Source of the DNA: Phyllostachys edulis
Taxonomy: Eukaryota > Streptophyta > Magnoliopsida > Poales > Poaceae
Direction: 5' to 3'
Length of the DNA: 64,000 nucleotides
Assembly (NCBI GenBank): GCA_036346405.1
Contig: CM070559.1
Location: 44,076,518-44,140,517 of the forward strand
Below, in pieces: positions 45,468 to 57,977 of the stretch. The position numbers were made by a program, and so were the translations under genes. A model generated the notes under the pieces. The model ran no database searches and was not told where the DNA came from. It was given only the letters and a program-made list of their open reading frames with translations. Position 1 is the stretch's first letter. Every line of letters starts with the position of its first letter.

Positions 45468-46772
45468 GGGAAATCTTGATAAACGCCACTGCTAAGTGCT
45501 TGTATCAGAGAATTGCCATCGCTCATTTCGATATTCGAAAGATGCCACTGCAAAGCTTGGAAGATCCTACAAATGCCACTAGTATACGTATTTTGTCAGT
45601 ATTAGACCAAATTGCCCTATCTTCTTCACGCCGCATCTCCCCTTGGCCTCTTCTCCTTCATGGTGTCGCCCCCGCCGGTCTTGGTGGACACGGCCCTCCC
45701 TTCTCCTCCCAAGCAAAGAAGATCAACCCTCCACGGCAGCGCGCCGTCAAGAATCGCAATAAAGAAGAAGCCCCCTTCGCTTCGCCTGCCCCGTCATGTT
45801 GACGCTTGCCAGTAGGGCAATGGGAAGGTCGACATCCCCAGAGTCGCACCGCCTCATCCCATTCCCGACCGCCCAACCCATCCCATCTCAAGCACCTCCT
45901 TAGCCTCCAGAATCACAAGGCCGCCGCCTCCTCCGCAACACCAGATCCAAATGGAGGAGTAGGAGTCGACGGGTTCCAACCCCCTCCGCAGAAGGCGCCA
46001 CATCAAGAATCGCAACAGAAGCAGCCCTCCCTTCGCTCCGCCTCCGCCATCGTTGCCGCCGCAGGGCAATGGGAAGGTCGACATCCCCGAGTCAAGTCGT
46101 TGGACTTGGAGGATCGGTGCACGAAGAGGTCTCGCCGCCGCCCTCGGGGAGATGAAGTCGAACCCTTGGTGCCTTCTCGACCACCTCGGCGCCATTGTCA
46201 CCCGCTCCACGGACCCCTTGCGACCTCAACGAGGAGCCGCCCCACCGCAGCCGAAGCCGTTCAAGGCCGCCGCTTCCCGACCGAGGAGGAAGAGGAGGCG
46301 AGAAGAAGAAGGGTGAGGACAAGGAGGTCGAGCCGAGGAGAAGGTTGATCTTCGCCGCTGGGAGGATGCGCCGCTGACCGGGCCGGCGGCCGGGAGTGGA
46401 GGAAGTCGTTCTCGACATTGACGCTGCGTTAGAGGTCGCCATAGTCGCTGCCGCCGCCGTAGTAATCGGGTCGACATCCCGGACGGCGGAGTTGGCCTCG
46501 GCTGCGGTGGAAGGCGCCTGCCTCGCTGGGATCCATGGCGGTCGGGGCTCAGCGGCAATGCAGCCCATCTGGAGATGTGCGGGAGAAAGAAGGAGGAGCG
46601 AGGGTGACATGGGAAGAAGACGGGGGCAATGACGTCAATATTTGTGAAATATGTAGATCGGTGGCATTTCTATGAGAAAAAGATGTATGCAATGGCATCT
46701 TTCGAATATCGAAATGAGCGATGGCAATTCTCTGATACGAGCACTTAGCAGTGGCGTTTATCAAAATTTCCC
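45468..46772. mobile_element. Pack-MULE-like element, 9-bp TSD TTATATATA
   Basis: The ends GGGAAATCTTGATAAACGCC and GGCGTTTATCAAAATTTCCC belong to TIRs of about 88 bp that are nearly identical. TTATATATA flanks the 1305-bp element exactly at 45459-45467 and 46773-46781. The interior (45640-46620) is GC-rich, coding-like sequence without transposase, as in Pack-MULEs that capture gene fragments. The phrase GGGCAATGGGAAGGTCGACA occurs twice inside (about 45815 and 46066), so the cargo contains a duplication. No cargo protein was recognised. Confidence 0.8.
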
Positions 46773-47205
46773 TTATATATAAGCCCTATATTCAATCCAT
46801 ACATGTAGGGAATAAAAAGTGAATAGGCATATTTATTAGGAGTATAGAGAGAACTACACACTTATTTTGCATTGGGAAATAAAATATGCTCTACACATGT
46901 GAATAGGGGTGAAAACGGATCGGATAGTTTCCGTCCGGATCGGACAAAAACGGATTCGGATAGTCCTGGATCGGATTTTTCTCGGATAATTTTCGGATCG
47001 GAAACGAATACGGATATTTTTTCGAAAACGGAAATGAATACGGTTGCGCTGATATCCATCGAATACGGACACGAATACGGATTATTCGGATAAAAAAGAT
47101 TCAGATATCCCAAGATGCAACCCACTACGCTTACATCGCCCATCGCCCACCTACCATCAAGATCACCATCACCCAAAGAAGAGAGCCATAGGGCGGGCCA
47201 AGCAG

Positions 47206-50200
47206 AAATTTTTTAAAATAATATTATTTTAAAACATAATTACAAAAATATATCGCTCTCCAAAAATTACAGAATGTGTTCTGCCGCCATTGAAATGGCG
47301 ACAGAACCTATCGCCATTTCAACTAGCGACAGAACCTCTCCCTCCTGTCGCCGGTCCACCCACCTATCGCCAGATTGAAATGGCGATAGGTCCTCGTCGC
47401 CATTTCAATGGCGACAGTTCCTGCGCCATTTGAAATGGCATGAAGCCCATCCCTATAAAAACCCAAAATTCAGCGCAGACTCATTCTTATTCGAAAAAAG
47501 AGAAGGAGAGAAGAGTAGAGGTGAGGAGAGAAGCTAGCGGAAGCCGTCTGGTCGGATTGCCAACCTCTCGTAATTTTTAACCGAATGGATTACATAGTTT
47601 TAGATGTACGATTACGTAATGCAAGATAGTTTTACATAATACTTTTGATTGGGTAGTATAGTTTTAGATATGCGTTGAATCGTGGAAATGTTCTTTATGG
47701 TGCGGTCGCCAAATATGTCCGACTCAGACATCGTCAATTTCAAAATTTACTATGGTCAAGGGACTATTTTAGAGGGTCCCGAGGGATTGATTTGCGTTAT
47801 TTCCAATCGACAACCGCATTCTAGCAAGACCAGAGCAGCGTACATGGGGCGCTGTGATGCGGTGGTTGTTCCATACATTCCAAGTGGACCGTGATGTGTA
47901 CGATCTGACTTTGAGTTGCCTTTCCCCACGGAGAGCACAACCGACATATTGGGAGTTAGTGCAGCTTCGGGGACCAAAATCATGGCAGTCATATGTACGC
48001 ATCGCGAGGGAGGCAGGGTGGAAATTGGTCCTTCTCGTCCAAGCATATGCCAAACCCACTCCTCCACCCGCGGCTGAACAAGAAGGAGGTGTCGAGGCCG
48101 AAGAGGAAGTCGGGGACTGCAGCCACAGCGCGGCGCACACAATTGCTGAAGCTCCCGGAGTTACTGATGCTGTCGATGAAGACCCTGCGGAAGTAGCTCC
48201 TACGGCCATGCAAGCTACTGGTCTTGCTGACGAGGGTGAGGAGGTTGAAGCCGTAGTGCAAAGGATGGATCTCGAAGACCGAGACTACATGGCATTGTCT
48301 GAAGATGAAGGTTCCGGACAACGAGGATGAAGTTGACGAGCAAGCGGTTCCATCCGACCGAACACATACCGGCCGACAATCTGCTGCCAACGAAGGCTCC
48401 TCAGGTGCCGTGGGAGTATGACCAGAGTGAGGTCGACTAGGAGCTATGTACAAATGCAAGGAGGCCGTGGCAGACGCGGTCAAATTTTGGGTCTTGTTTC
48501 GGGGCAAGACATTCGTAGTCGCCAAGTCGACCCCAAGATTCTACAACGTGAAGTGCGGCATAGAGGATGCCCTTGGCGAGTGCACGATTTCACCAAAGTG
48601 GGACACCTATGGAAGTGCTCTATAGTGGTCCCTCACATGCGCTGCTTCGAAGTCAAGATACCCCACCGAACTCGTCATCGCTTCATCGCCAACCTTATGT
48701 ACAGTGAGATCGTGGATAATCTAGATTTTGAAGCCACGATGCATCATTTGGGCGATTGAGGCAAGGTTCCAATACACAATCACTATGCGAAGGCTTGAGG
48801 GCAAAATAGAAGGCATTGGAATTAAGGTGGGCACGCTCGAGGATTCCTACCACAACCTCCTCGCAAGAAGTTCGAAGTCATACAAGACGAAATCCTCGCA
48901 CCTATATCGATATTGAAGACGCCACGCACCCGGCGGACCAATAAGAGGGTATTGCAACAGTATTCTTCGCGTTTGGTCCATGTATCAACGCATTTCGCAC
49001 CGCCGTTCAATCTTGTGCGTAGATGGCACATTTTTGATCGGGAGGTACAAGGGCGACATCGATCCGAGAGCGATAGATGGGAACAATCGTTCTTCCTGTG
49101 GCATTCTCTTTCGCTGAAAGCGAGAACACGGATAGTCGGGTTGTGGTTCCCGAAGAACGTGAGGATTTCACAGCAAGACCTTCCCAACGTGTGCCTCATA
49201 CATGATCGGCATGTAGGCTGCTGCGTGCAATAACCCAACCGCAACAAGGAGAGAACGCATCACTTCCATGGCCGGATCTGCAGAGCGGTGGTGCATGAGG
49301 CACTTGGGTGCAAACTTCTACAAGCAGCCCGCAACAAAGACTTGATGAACATGTTCAAGCGGTACAGGCAACCGTAACCAGCGGCGGAAGTTCAAACACT
49401 CCTGAAGATTCTAGATGAGCGGACCAAGACACACGAAGGGAGGCAATGAGAAGGGTCGCCTAAGCGCCGACCTGTGCCCCGGCATTGCCAGAGATACCCA
49501 CAGATGCTCCGGATTGACGAGGAGGACGGGGAGCAGTGAGATGCTTTGACCGGATTGAGCACGAGTCTAAGGAGAAGTGGTCGCCGCTCCATGACAGGGT
49601 GGCGCCGATATGGTGTCATGACAACTAATCTAGCCGAGGTGTACAATCTGGGTCATGCGCGGTGCAAGGTGCCTCCTTTGGTGGGTATTGTGGAGGCAAT
49701 ACTCCGCTGACGACAAAGTACTTTGTTGATGTAGCAACAACGCATCGCCGCCATGGCAAATGATGACATCAGATTCGCCATGATCACCAAGTACATGGAG
49801 GAGAAGAGCAAGAAGGGTGAGACGACCGCATTCAAGATGGGCACAAGGAGCTTCGCCGAGGTGATGTGCAGGATAAAGGACGCCATGACGAACCGTGAGA
49901 GGGTTACCCATGAGTGCACGTTACGTCGCGCTTAGTTACACATGCACTTGCAACAAGCCCTTCTTCGTGATAGGCCCCGCTCCCATGTCATAGCCGCATG
50001 TTCGACGGTGGCGAAAGCATCCTGGCCAAGACTGTCTATTTCACCAAGGAGGCGTGATGCAAACTCGACCGCGGAGATATATGGTTCTGTTGTGGTTGGT
50101 CATTTCATCGCCATCCGACCGGGAGCAACTAATTTGGGCCGCAGACATTGATAGGCTCAAGGGAAAAGTTGACTACGACAGTACGACGATCAGAACGACA

Positions 50201-51106
50201 TGGACGGCGTAAACCGGACGTCGACGAAGAAGTACTCTATTTGCAGGAGTCTGGGCACACCTTCAAGAAATGTCCCACGAGAAATCCTCAAGATGAAGGA
50301 GACATCGCCACTCCGGACATCGCAATGGGACCTCATCCGTCACCCAACTCGAGATACCCACGGGGGACGTTGAGGTCATGCGACCAATGTTATTACCAAT
50401 GTTTCAATTATGTTATTGCACCGGATAGTAGTAACATGTTATTGCCAATGTTTCAATTATCATTTTAATTAAGTGTTATCATGTTTTGTCAATGTTATGT
50501 AATATCGCTATTAAGTGTTATGATGTTTTGCTATGAATGATGTTTTGTCAATGTTATGTAATTATCATAGTTTTCATAGTAATGGCAAGTTCACATTTGT
50601 TTCCTTACATAATATGCGCTCATGTACGTGAGCAAGCTTATTAATTCAACGCACATCGCAATATCACCTACCTTTCTACTTACTTAATCGCTCATATCTC
50701 AATCTTTCTCGTAAAATTCTTCAGAAATTCATCGCACTAGAACAACATACAACGATCAAAAAATGTTATTGTGAGTCTAACAGATTTTGCACCGTTAAAA
50801 ACGTATAAAAATCAAAAGACGGCAAACCTAGCTAGAGTAGGGAAAATTTGGCTTGCTTCTTGTCGCCATTTCAAATGGCGACAGGAACCTATCGCCAGTT
50901 GAAATGGCGACAGGACCTATCGCCATTTCAACTGGCGATAGGTGGCTGGACCGGCATGTGAGGGGAGAGGGTCCCGCCGCCAGCTGAATGGCGATAGGTT
51001 CCGCCGCCATTTCAACTAGCTTATGTGAACATATTTCGTAATTTTTGGAGAGACGATATATTTTTGTAATTATGTTTTAAAATAATATTTTTGTAATTCT
51101 GCGGCA
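47206..51106 (+). mobile_element. MuDR-type Mutator-like element, decayed
   Basis: The terminal regions around ATTATTTTAAAACATAATT...ACAAAAATATATCG (47222-47260 and inverted at 51051-51095) are matching TIRs. Next come subterminal words like CGCCATTTCAAATGGCGACAG in both orientations (47290-47430 and 50860-51020). Between lies a mutated MURA-like transposase gene. A GGCCAAGCA / CGGCAAGCA pair flanks the ends, but it is imperfect, so the boundaries are good to about 10 bp. Confidence 0.8.
47682..50330 (+). pseudogene. MURA-like MULE transposase pseudogene
   Basis: Blocks in order: an N-terminal region with acidic stretch (47854-48330); a MuDR DNA-binding module with CPWRVHDFTKVGHLWKCSIV (about 48565-48630); HRFIANLMYSEIVDN (about 48680); FQYTITMRRLEG (about 48770); the MULE transposase core with FNLVRRWHIF, GLWFPKNVRI and LPNVCLIHDRH (48980-49215); a SWIM-like zinc finger segment (about 49930-50010, with RPRSHVIAACSTV); and a zinc-knuckle-like SGHTFKKCPTRNP (about 50250-50285). 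Successive blocks lie in different frames with several stops, so it is dead. The strand matches the TIR layout. Confidence 0.85.
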
Positions 51107-51273
51107 AGCAAAGACGGGGAGAGGTGGCGGCCGGCAGAGAGCCGACGGCGGGTGGCGCTGAGGGGAGGTATCAGAGGAAGCCGGGTGCAGCAGAGCGAGC
51201 CAGCAGGCGCACGCGACGGGAGCACCTGGGCGAGTGGAGGCGAGGGCGCCATGGGCCGAGCTAGGAGGGCACC

Positions 51274-51600
51274 GAGTCCACTCGGCCAAGGCAAAGAATC
51301 AAGAGGAGCAAGAATCGAGATAGAGAATGGGAAGAAGCAATGCTTTTGGGTGCCTTCGGACGAGGGGCTCACAGGCACGGGTGGCGCCGAGCGAGCCAGA
51401 GGCGAGCGGCGCCATGGACCGAGCTAGGGAGGCAGCGCCCTGAGTCCACTCGGCCAAGGCAAAGAATCAAGAGGAGCAAGAATCAGAGATAGAGAATGGG
51501 GAAGAAGCAATGCTTTTGGGTGCCTTCGGCCGAGGGGCTCACAGGCGCGGGTGGCGCCGAGCGAGCCAGAGGCGAGCGGCGCCATGGACCAAGCCGGGGC
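51274..51600. repeat. 168-bp tandem duplication in the hAT interior
   Basis: GAGTCCACTCGGCCAAGGCA starts at 51274 and again at 51442, and the following roughly 155 bp match with few differences, including AATGCTTTTGGGTGCCTTCG and GAGCGAGCCAGAGGCG. Two units are present. Confidence 0.85.
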
Positions 51601-53253
51601 TGCACCATGGTTCCATGCGCATTTTCTTGGCCGGAGCAGCAAGTTCCAGAGAGAAGCAAGAGAAACAATGAAAGAAATAGAGAAAGTAACGAGGAAGAAG
51701 AAGCTCCAGAGCTTCTTTTGGCTGTTGGCGTGGGGAGATAATTGAGGAGAGAGATTAGGGAAAGCAAGTAGGCAAGCAATAAGTGGCCAGGGGCTCAGCC
51801 GCATAATTGAGATTAGAAGTTAGTTAATGAATTGTTTTCGTGCTATTTAGTTCCAAACCATCTTAAGATGTCATTTTTTGACTTTATATTTTCTTCAGAC
51901 CCAGGTCTTCAACCAAACACCATATTCTTAGGCTTGCCTGGTTAGGCAAAAAATATCTACTTTTCAGGCTACCTCCAAGCACCAATTTTTTTCCAGGCAT
52001 GAAGCTCAGGTCTCAATCCAAACAAGCTCCTAGTAAATAAAGTAAGATGAAATAAATTAGGGAAAGAGAAGATTAGGTAAGAAAGGAAAATTAGGAAATT
52101 GTAAAATTGTAAAATCTATTAAAAGATTAGTAGTAACAAATTTAGTTGGACACCAGTAAAATTAAATATCGGTTCTGCGTAATTTTGGATTAAACGCATT
52201 TTATTAAGCCGTGTACGAATAACTAGTTATAGACCAGACCGTTAAATAGTAAAATAGAGCAATGTTATGTGTGGTTCTTGAAAATATGAACAATTCATGA
52301 ATATTTGCATCAAACAAACTAGTTATATGTTTTTGTTAATTTATGGCATGCAATTTAAGGGGTTTTTATGTTCCAAAAAATATCCGTGACCATACTTGTT
52401 TCAATTTGTATTCGCTCCGTATTCGTATTCGATATTATTTGCATCCGTATTCGTATCCATATCTTGAAAAAAAATATAGCAAAGCCATTATCTGTCCGTA
52501 TCCGATCCGTTTTCACCTCTACATGTGAACAAGGCCATTAAAAGAATGTGTTCTATATTTTTGAAGGGAAGGAGTATAAAACAACCGTTCAGTAAAGTTT
52601 GTCCATAAATGATGCTAAATCGGCAAGGTTTTTTTTTTGTAAGCTTTGGGCTACAAAATATGCAAGAACAACACGTGCATGCAGAAACATCTATTAGATA
52701 GAGTCATTGTGAAAACAAAACAAAACAACTGCCTTTCACTCAGATCACACATTAGACATAACTAATTGGTGCCATTGAGTTTTAAAAGATGTCGTCTTCA
52801 CTTGAAAAGAGTATACATCTGTCCAATCACGAACTAAATTTAAAGAGTTTCAATGATGCTGCTGCATGATTATATGATGGTGATGATGATCATCTCAAGT
52901 CTCAAGTCTCAACCATGAACCATACAATCCTAATCAGACAGTAGCAACTCACAACTACAAAAAAAAAGTATTCGCGGACGATTCAAAAACGTCATCACAG
53001 ACGGTTCCCTGAGCCGTCTGAGTTTACAGGTTAGTAATGACTCATGGTCATCACAGATGGTTTTCGAACCGTCTGTGATGCAGACTATCACAGACGATTA
53101 TTAACTCAGAACCATCTGTGATAGCTAACTATCACAGATGGTTTGTAGATGAAACAGTCTGTGATAGTAGCACATACAATTTGTAAATAAAACTGTCTGT
53201 GATAGCTGATGTATCACAGATGGTTTGTAGATGAAATCGTCTGTGATATATAT

Positions 53254-53777
53254 TCTCTATAAAGTCTCCAAGCAGTGGCTGTCTGTGATATATATTCTCT
53301 CTCTATATATATATAGTTCGTACTCCCCCAGCCACTTTTGGGGGGTCGTGAGGATGAGACAGCAGCCACGGGCAACTTCATCGAGCCTGCAAGTTTATAA
53401 AGCATGGTTGCAAGGAGAGCGCGTGGACATCTAATTACCTGGATGTCGTCGATAAGTAATTGGACTTAACATCAAGGAATAGTTGGTTACTGATACATGA
53501 AGTCACTTCCAAGGAATGGTTGGTTGTTGATACATGAAGTCACTTATATCAAGTCCAATTACCTATCGACGACATCCAGGTAATTAGATGTCCACGTGCT
53601 CTCCTGGCAGCCATGCTTCTTGAACTTGTAGGCTCGGTGAGGTTGCTCGTGGCTACTGTCTTATCCTCCTCACGACCACCCCTCCCCGCGCCCGAAAGTG
53701 GCTGGGGACTACGAACAATATATATATGAAGTCGGTTTTAAAGGCACAAGCAAACACTGCTTGAAGACTTTATAGAG
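53254..53777. repeat. Long inverted repeat (hairpin) inside the CACTA element
   Basis: Left arm 53254-53469 and right arm about 53549-53777 are imperfect reverse complements of each other. Landmark pairs are ACCTGGATGTCGTCGAT / ATCGACGACATCCAGGT and TCTAATTACCTGGATG / CATCCAGGTAATTAGA. The loop is about 80 bp and itself contains a direct repeat of TGATACATGAAGTCACTT. A transcript would fold into a roughly 220-bp stem. Confidence 0.85.
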
Positions 53778-54101
53778 AAGAGATCAAGAATAGAATGGTA
53801 GGACGTACCTGGGACGCAAGGGAGGAGAACTTGACCAAAGATAAACACTAAGCATACGCATAAAGGTGAAATGAATGGCGAGAGACAGGTGAAGAGGTGT
53901 TGTAGTAGTTTTTGACTCGTTTGGTCTTGTTTTGGAATAGAATACACACCGATTAATAAATAATTGATGATCAGAGACACAAGCTAGGTAAAAATTCCAG
54001 AAATTTGTACGTTAATTGCAGCTTTACAAATTAGCCTAATCTTTACAAATCTGAAAAGTTAATTGCAGCTTTCAAAAGCAGAATACCATATAGGAACATA
54101 C

Positions 54102-54953
54102 TAGTGTTCACCTAGGCGCTAGGTGGAAGGCGGGCGGAGGATAGCCGCCTAGCGCCTAGCCCACCTAGGCGCCGGAACAAAGAAGCAGTTGGGAGTCGAA
54201 ATGACTAGAAGAACAAGCGGTCGGGAGTTGAAATGACGAGAAGAAAATGAGAAGGAAAACGACGAGAGAAAAAAAAGAAAGACTAAACTGGCTGGCCAAC
54301 CCAACCTAGCCCATCAGCCTATCACTTGTTGCGCTTCTCCAGGTTTCCACCTCTAGGTTTTCTCGTCGCTCTCCCATCCTGCCACCGCCTCCCTATCTGC
54401 TAGTCTGCTCCCACCGCTCTCTCTCTCCCCTTCTCTCTGCTCTCCCATGCCGCCGACGCCTCCCTCTTTGCTTCCACCTCTCTCTCCCTCTACTTCTCCC
54501 ATCCCATCGCCACATCCTCATCTCCTTGACTCCTTCTCTCCCCTCTCCCATCCCCTCGACCTGGGAGACGATGGGACAAGGCGCGGCAACGAGGAGGATT
54601 CGAGGCACGACAGCGACGAGGAGCCTAGCCCGGAGGCGGCGTGCGAAGGGGACCCAGTGAGGAGGCGGTGCGCGACAGGGATCCGGCCAGGAGGCGGCGC
54701 CACGGGTGAGTCCTCTTCAGTCTTCACTCACCTCTTCTTGTTCTCCCCGTGTGCCCAGCTCTACCCGACCCCACCCCACACACACACCTTGCCGCCGGAC
54801 TACCCAAATTTTCGGCGCGCCTTGCCCACTTTTGGCCCGCTTTTGACCGGCGTTGATGTACTTAGGGGGCCGAGTGCCTATGGGCCCGATTGAGGCCGAG
54901 TCACGGCATTTGCCTTGCGCCCAGCGCCTAGGCGGTCGCCTAGGGGAACACTG
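54102..54953. mobile_element. hAT element nested in the CACTA, 8-bp TSD GAACATAY
   Basis: The ends TAGTGTTCACCTAGGCG and CGCCTAGGGGAACACTG are inverted repeats. The flanking 8-mers GAACATAC (54094-54101) and GAACATAT (54954-54961) differ at one base. The GC-rich interior has CT-rich then coding-like sequence but no transposase. Because it lies within CACTA sequence it inserted later. Confidence 0.8.
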
Positions 54954-57260
54954 GAACATATCATAAGATTAGTTACATGTACAAAAATTTGTATGTGTAC
55001 AGATTGATGTTTTGCCCCATCCGAACCTACAGCATGAACTAAGCAAGATGCATAGAATGCACATACACCAATAGCCCTTAGTTTACATCACAGAGCAAGG
55101 GGAGGGAAAGCGATAGAGAGTAGAGGGGAGTAGTTACCTCAGTGCGGCGCAAAAACCGACGACAACACCTCCACCATGCATTAACCCACCTCCATTTCAT
55201 TTACCTTGATTAATCAATAAATTAACCCACATCAGTAAATAATCAACTCACATCAGTAAACCAAAACGAGCTCAAGCATAAAAACTAAATTGAGTCCAGG
55301 GAGGAGGAAGCCCCAAACTATCGGGCCTCAAACTAATAAACTGAAAGCAATTCATTAGAACTCAAATATGAACTAATTATCAATTCAATTTCAGCATAAG
55401 ACTATTAACATCATTGAGCAGTTCAATAGAGCATACAAAATACCAATTTGCAATACCTCCCAATGCTAGGCACAGATAGATCACACAAAGCATACAAACA
55501 TTTCTACCCACAACTAGCAGCACCAACAATCACACCCGAACACAAACCCCATTCCCCACGTCTAGATCCATCCATCCATCCATCAATCTAGCCAGCTAGC
55601 AGTCACAGAGGGCAAGACAGCAAGGCCATGGGTGTCTAAATCGACCATCAACCGACAAGGTAGCCTACACTACAACTCGGTTCACATGAATACCAACAAC
55701 ACAAACCAATAGGTAATAGATCTGTCTTACCTCGACATCGTCGGTGTCGGTGGTGAGGTAGCCAAGGCCGAGGTCGGTAGAGAGGTAGCCAAGGGATATC
55801 GGTGTAGAGGTAGCTGGGGTCGCGCATGCTGGGGGGAGGAAGAAGAGGGGAAAGCAGCGTCACCGTAGTTGTGGCACGATAGTGACACTACATCGTACGA
55901 GTGTCTTGTGCAGTGAACCGCGGTGTCACAACCGGCGGCGACGGGAAGAAGGATGGCGTCGGCGACGGGGTCGGCGGCGACGTCGAGGTCGGGGGCACTC
56001 AGGTAGGCAGAGGAACAGATGAGAGTAAGGGCGCTGGGGAGTGACGAGTTAGGGCGCAAACCTTAGCGGGCTCCTACTAATAAAGAGAGATACTTATCAC
56101 AGACGGTTCTATAATAGAACCGTCCGTGATATGGTCTATTATGGAACCGTCTGTGATATGGTTGTTTTCAAGTTCTATGTTTTGAGCATATTATCATGTA
56201 TACATTTATATGACATGAAGAGAATACATGTTTATATGTCAATTTTGTCATTTAAATACTGCTGAAATTTTGTTTTAACTATGATACATATCACAGACAG
56301 ATATAATTAATTTGTTCCACTAAACTTCTTACAAAGATTAAAAAAGTAGAAACCTAAATAAACAAATTTTTTTCTAGTGGTGGAGGTAGGCTACTATCTT
56401 CGTCTTCAAAAGTTCGTAATCGGACGGTTCGTGATCATCAGCGAACGAAGCCCGAAATGTGTCTACCCGCTGACGCGCTCGTTGGAGTGTCTCCTGAAGA
56501 CCCTCAGACTATTGAATCAAGAAGAATTGAACCCATAGGCTCTCTTTCCTTGCTTGAGGGGTTTCGGCACGGTCGACTCGGTCGTCCGTTGCCTCAATTA
56601 AGCAGTCCAAAGTGATAATAAGCCACCTGGAGACGTGCAACGTCGTTGTAGAGGACCACATCGATGATGCGGTAAACTCGTAGGAAGTGGGAGATCACCT
56701 GGAAGACACGGCGGAGGAGGATGTTAAGACAGCGGAAGGTGGCCGTCACCTGCTCCGGTAAATCCTCGAACAGAGGAGTGAAGACACTGTTGAAATAGTG
56801 TCCTTCCGCAGCATTCGCCAATGTATGGCCGGAGGCCGAAGAGGTGGTCGTAGAGTATGGCCAGGTAGGCCATCAATACCGGCGACAAGGAAACAGAAGA
56901 GGGAGTCATTTCTGCTTTAGAGTTATATGTGGGGATGATCATCTTCAATGCACGGATGATCCATTTTATAAAACAAGGAATAAATTCGGCACGTAAGACG
57001 AAGAGACACATCGGGGAGCCGAAGCGGCATTAATGCGACAAAGAGACGCATCGGCGACGAAGAAACTCAACGGGTGACAAAGAAACTCATTGGGGAGCTA
57101 TAGCGATATTATCACAGACGATTATAATTAAAAACCGTCTGTGAAGTTTACAATTATCATAGACGGTTCGTGTTTAGAACCATCTATGATATTACCTCTT
57201 CACAGACGGTTTTAGGGCGCATAACACAAACCGTTATCACAAACCGCGGTTTTAGTGACT

Positions 57261-57977
57261 ATCGCCACGTTCAATATTAGCACCATATCCTCCACCTCCA
57301 GAGGGACAACAGAGCGCCAGAGCCACACACGACGATCCCAGTCTCCATAGGAATAACATCACATACACACTCGACTTCAAAATGACATTGCTAAGAGCAA
57401 GAATACTGGAGATTAACACTCCTGAAGGATATCCCGTTACAATATTTTCAGAACGACACGAATACCCCTTCTTCCTTGAATTCCTCCATCTCTAGGCTCG
57501 TAGTACCTCCCTATCGTGTCCCATCTTCATTGTGCTAGTATGAACAGATGAACTGACCGTTGTTGTTTGTTGGCTTGAAAAAACATCTTTTCTTGCCATT
57601 AAAAAAAATCTAAAGGCAAAAGTGTGCTTTCACTTACGAGAGTGTTATTTTTCAAAATTTATACTCTTTGCGATGTTACTTTAAAGTTAAATGTGTTTAC
57701 GATGTTATTTCTCTTATTACACGTGTTTATAGTGTTACTGAGCTCATTCTCCCGAAACAAAATGTGATTCGTGAACAGGAAAGCAACGAACTGAATCCAA
57801 AAAAATACACGCAATAAATACCATCCACTGTCACGGTCAACTGTACAAAGAGACTCTAACAAAAGAATCCACAAGCTGGGAAGGAAATTTGGTAAGAAAG
57901 AGCCTCACCGTGAGACCCCCTAGCAGTTGATCCATCATCAATCATCTCGGATGGACGGGTCTTATCTATGCCCTTTC
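57261..57977. other. Intergenic stretch, no gene recognised
   Basis: AT-rich sequence with no domains or RNA genes. 57650-57750 repeats 'GATGTTA(T/C)TT' words. Nothing else was seen. Confidence 0.4.

Larger units (their letters stand above)
46904..52521. mobile_element. hAT element with nested MULE, 8-bp TSD CATGTGAA
   Basis: The left end TAGGGGTGAAAACGGATCGG and the right end CCGATCCGTTTTCACCTCTA are inverted repeats. CATGTGAA flanks them exactly (46896-46903 and 52522-52529). Subterminal regions repeat CGAATACGGA-type words on both sides. A Mutator-like element (about 47206-51106) is nested inside. The remaining hAT body (about 1.7 kb) has no transposase, only GC-rich sequence (51107-51790) with a tandem repeat, so it is non-autonomous. 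Confidence 0.85.
52950..57257. mobile_element. CACTA (En/Spm-type) element, 3-bp TSD ACT
   Basis: The right end TTTTAGTG and the left CACAACTACAAAAA (a CACTACAAAAA with extra bases) are CACTA-style ends flanked by ACT (52947-52949 and 57258-57260). Both subterminal regions are packed with ATCACAGACGGTT/AACCGTCTGTGAT words in both orientations (52985-53250, 56090-56160, 57110-57230), the usual transposase-binding array of this superfamily. No TPase domain is recognisable. Minus-strand frames at 56594-57011 (LRPYIGECCGRTLFQQCLHS) look like a mutated coding remnant I cannot identify. A nested hAT and a long hairpin lie inside. Confidence 0.85.

Noticed and set aside
45612..46632. Open frames in the Pack-MULE-like interior as genes
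   Set aside because: No recognised domain, frames overlap on both strands, and they sit between transposon TIRs. Kept as cargo only.
53300..53320. TA-rich run as a promoter
   Set aside because: It is a simple TATATA microsatellite inside the CACTA hairpin arm with a counterpart in the other arm.
54393..54959. Frames in the nested hAT as a gene
   Set aside because: Low-complexity R/G/E or S/P-rich translations from GC-rich transposon sequence.
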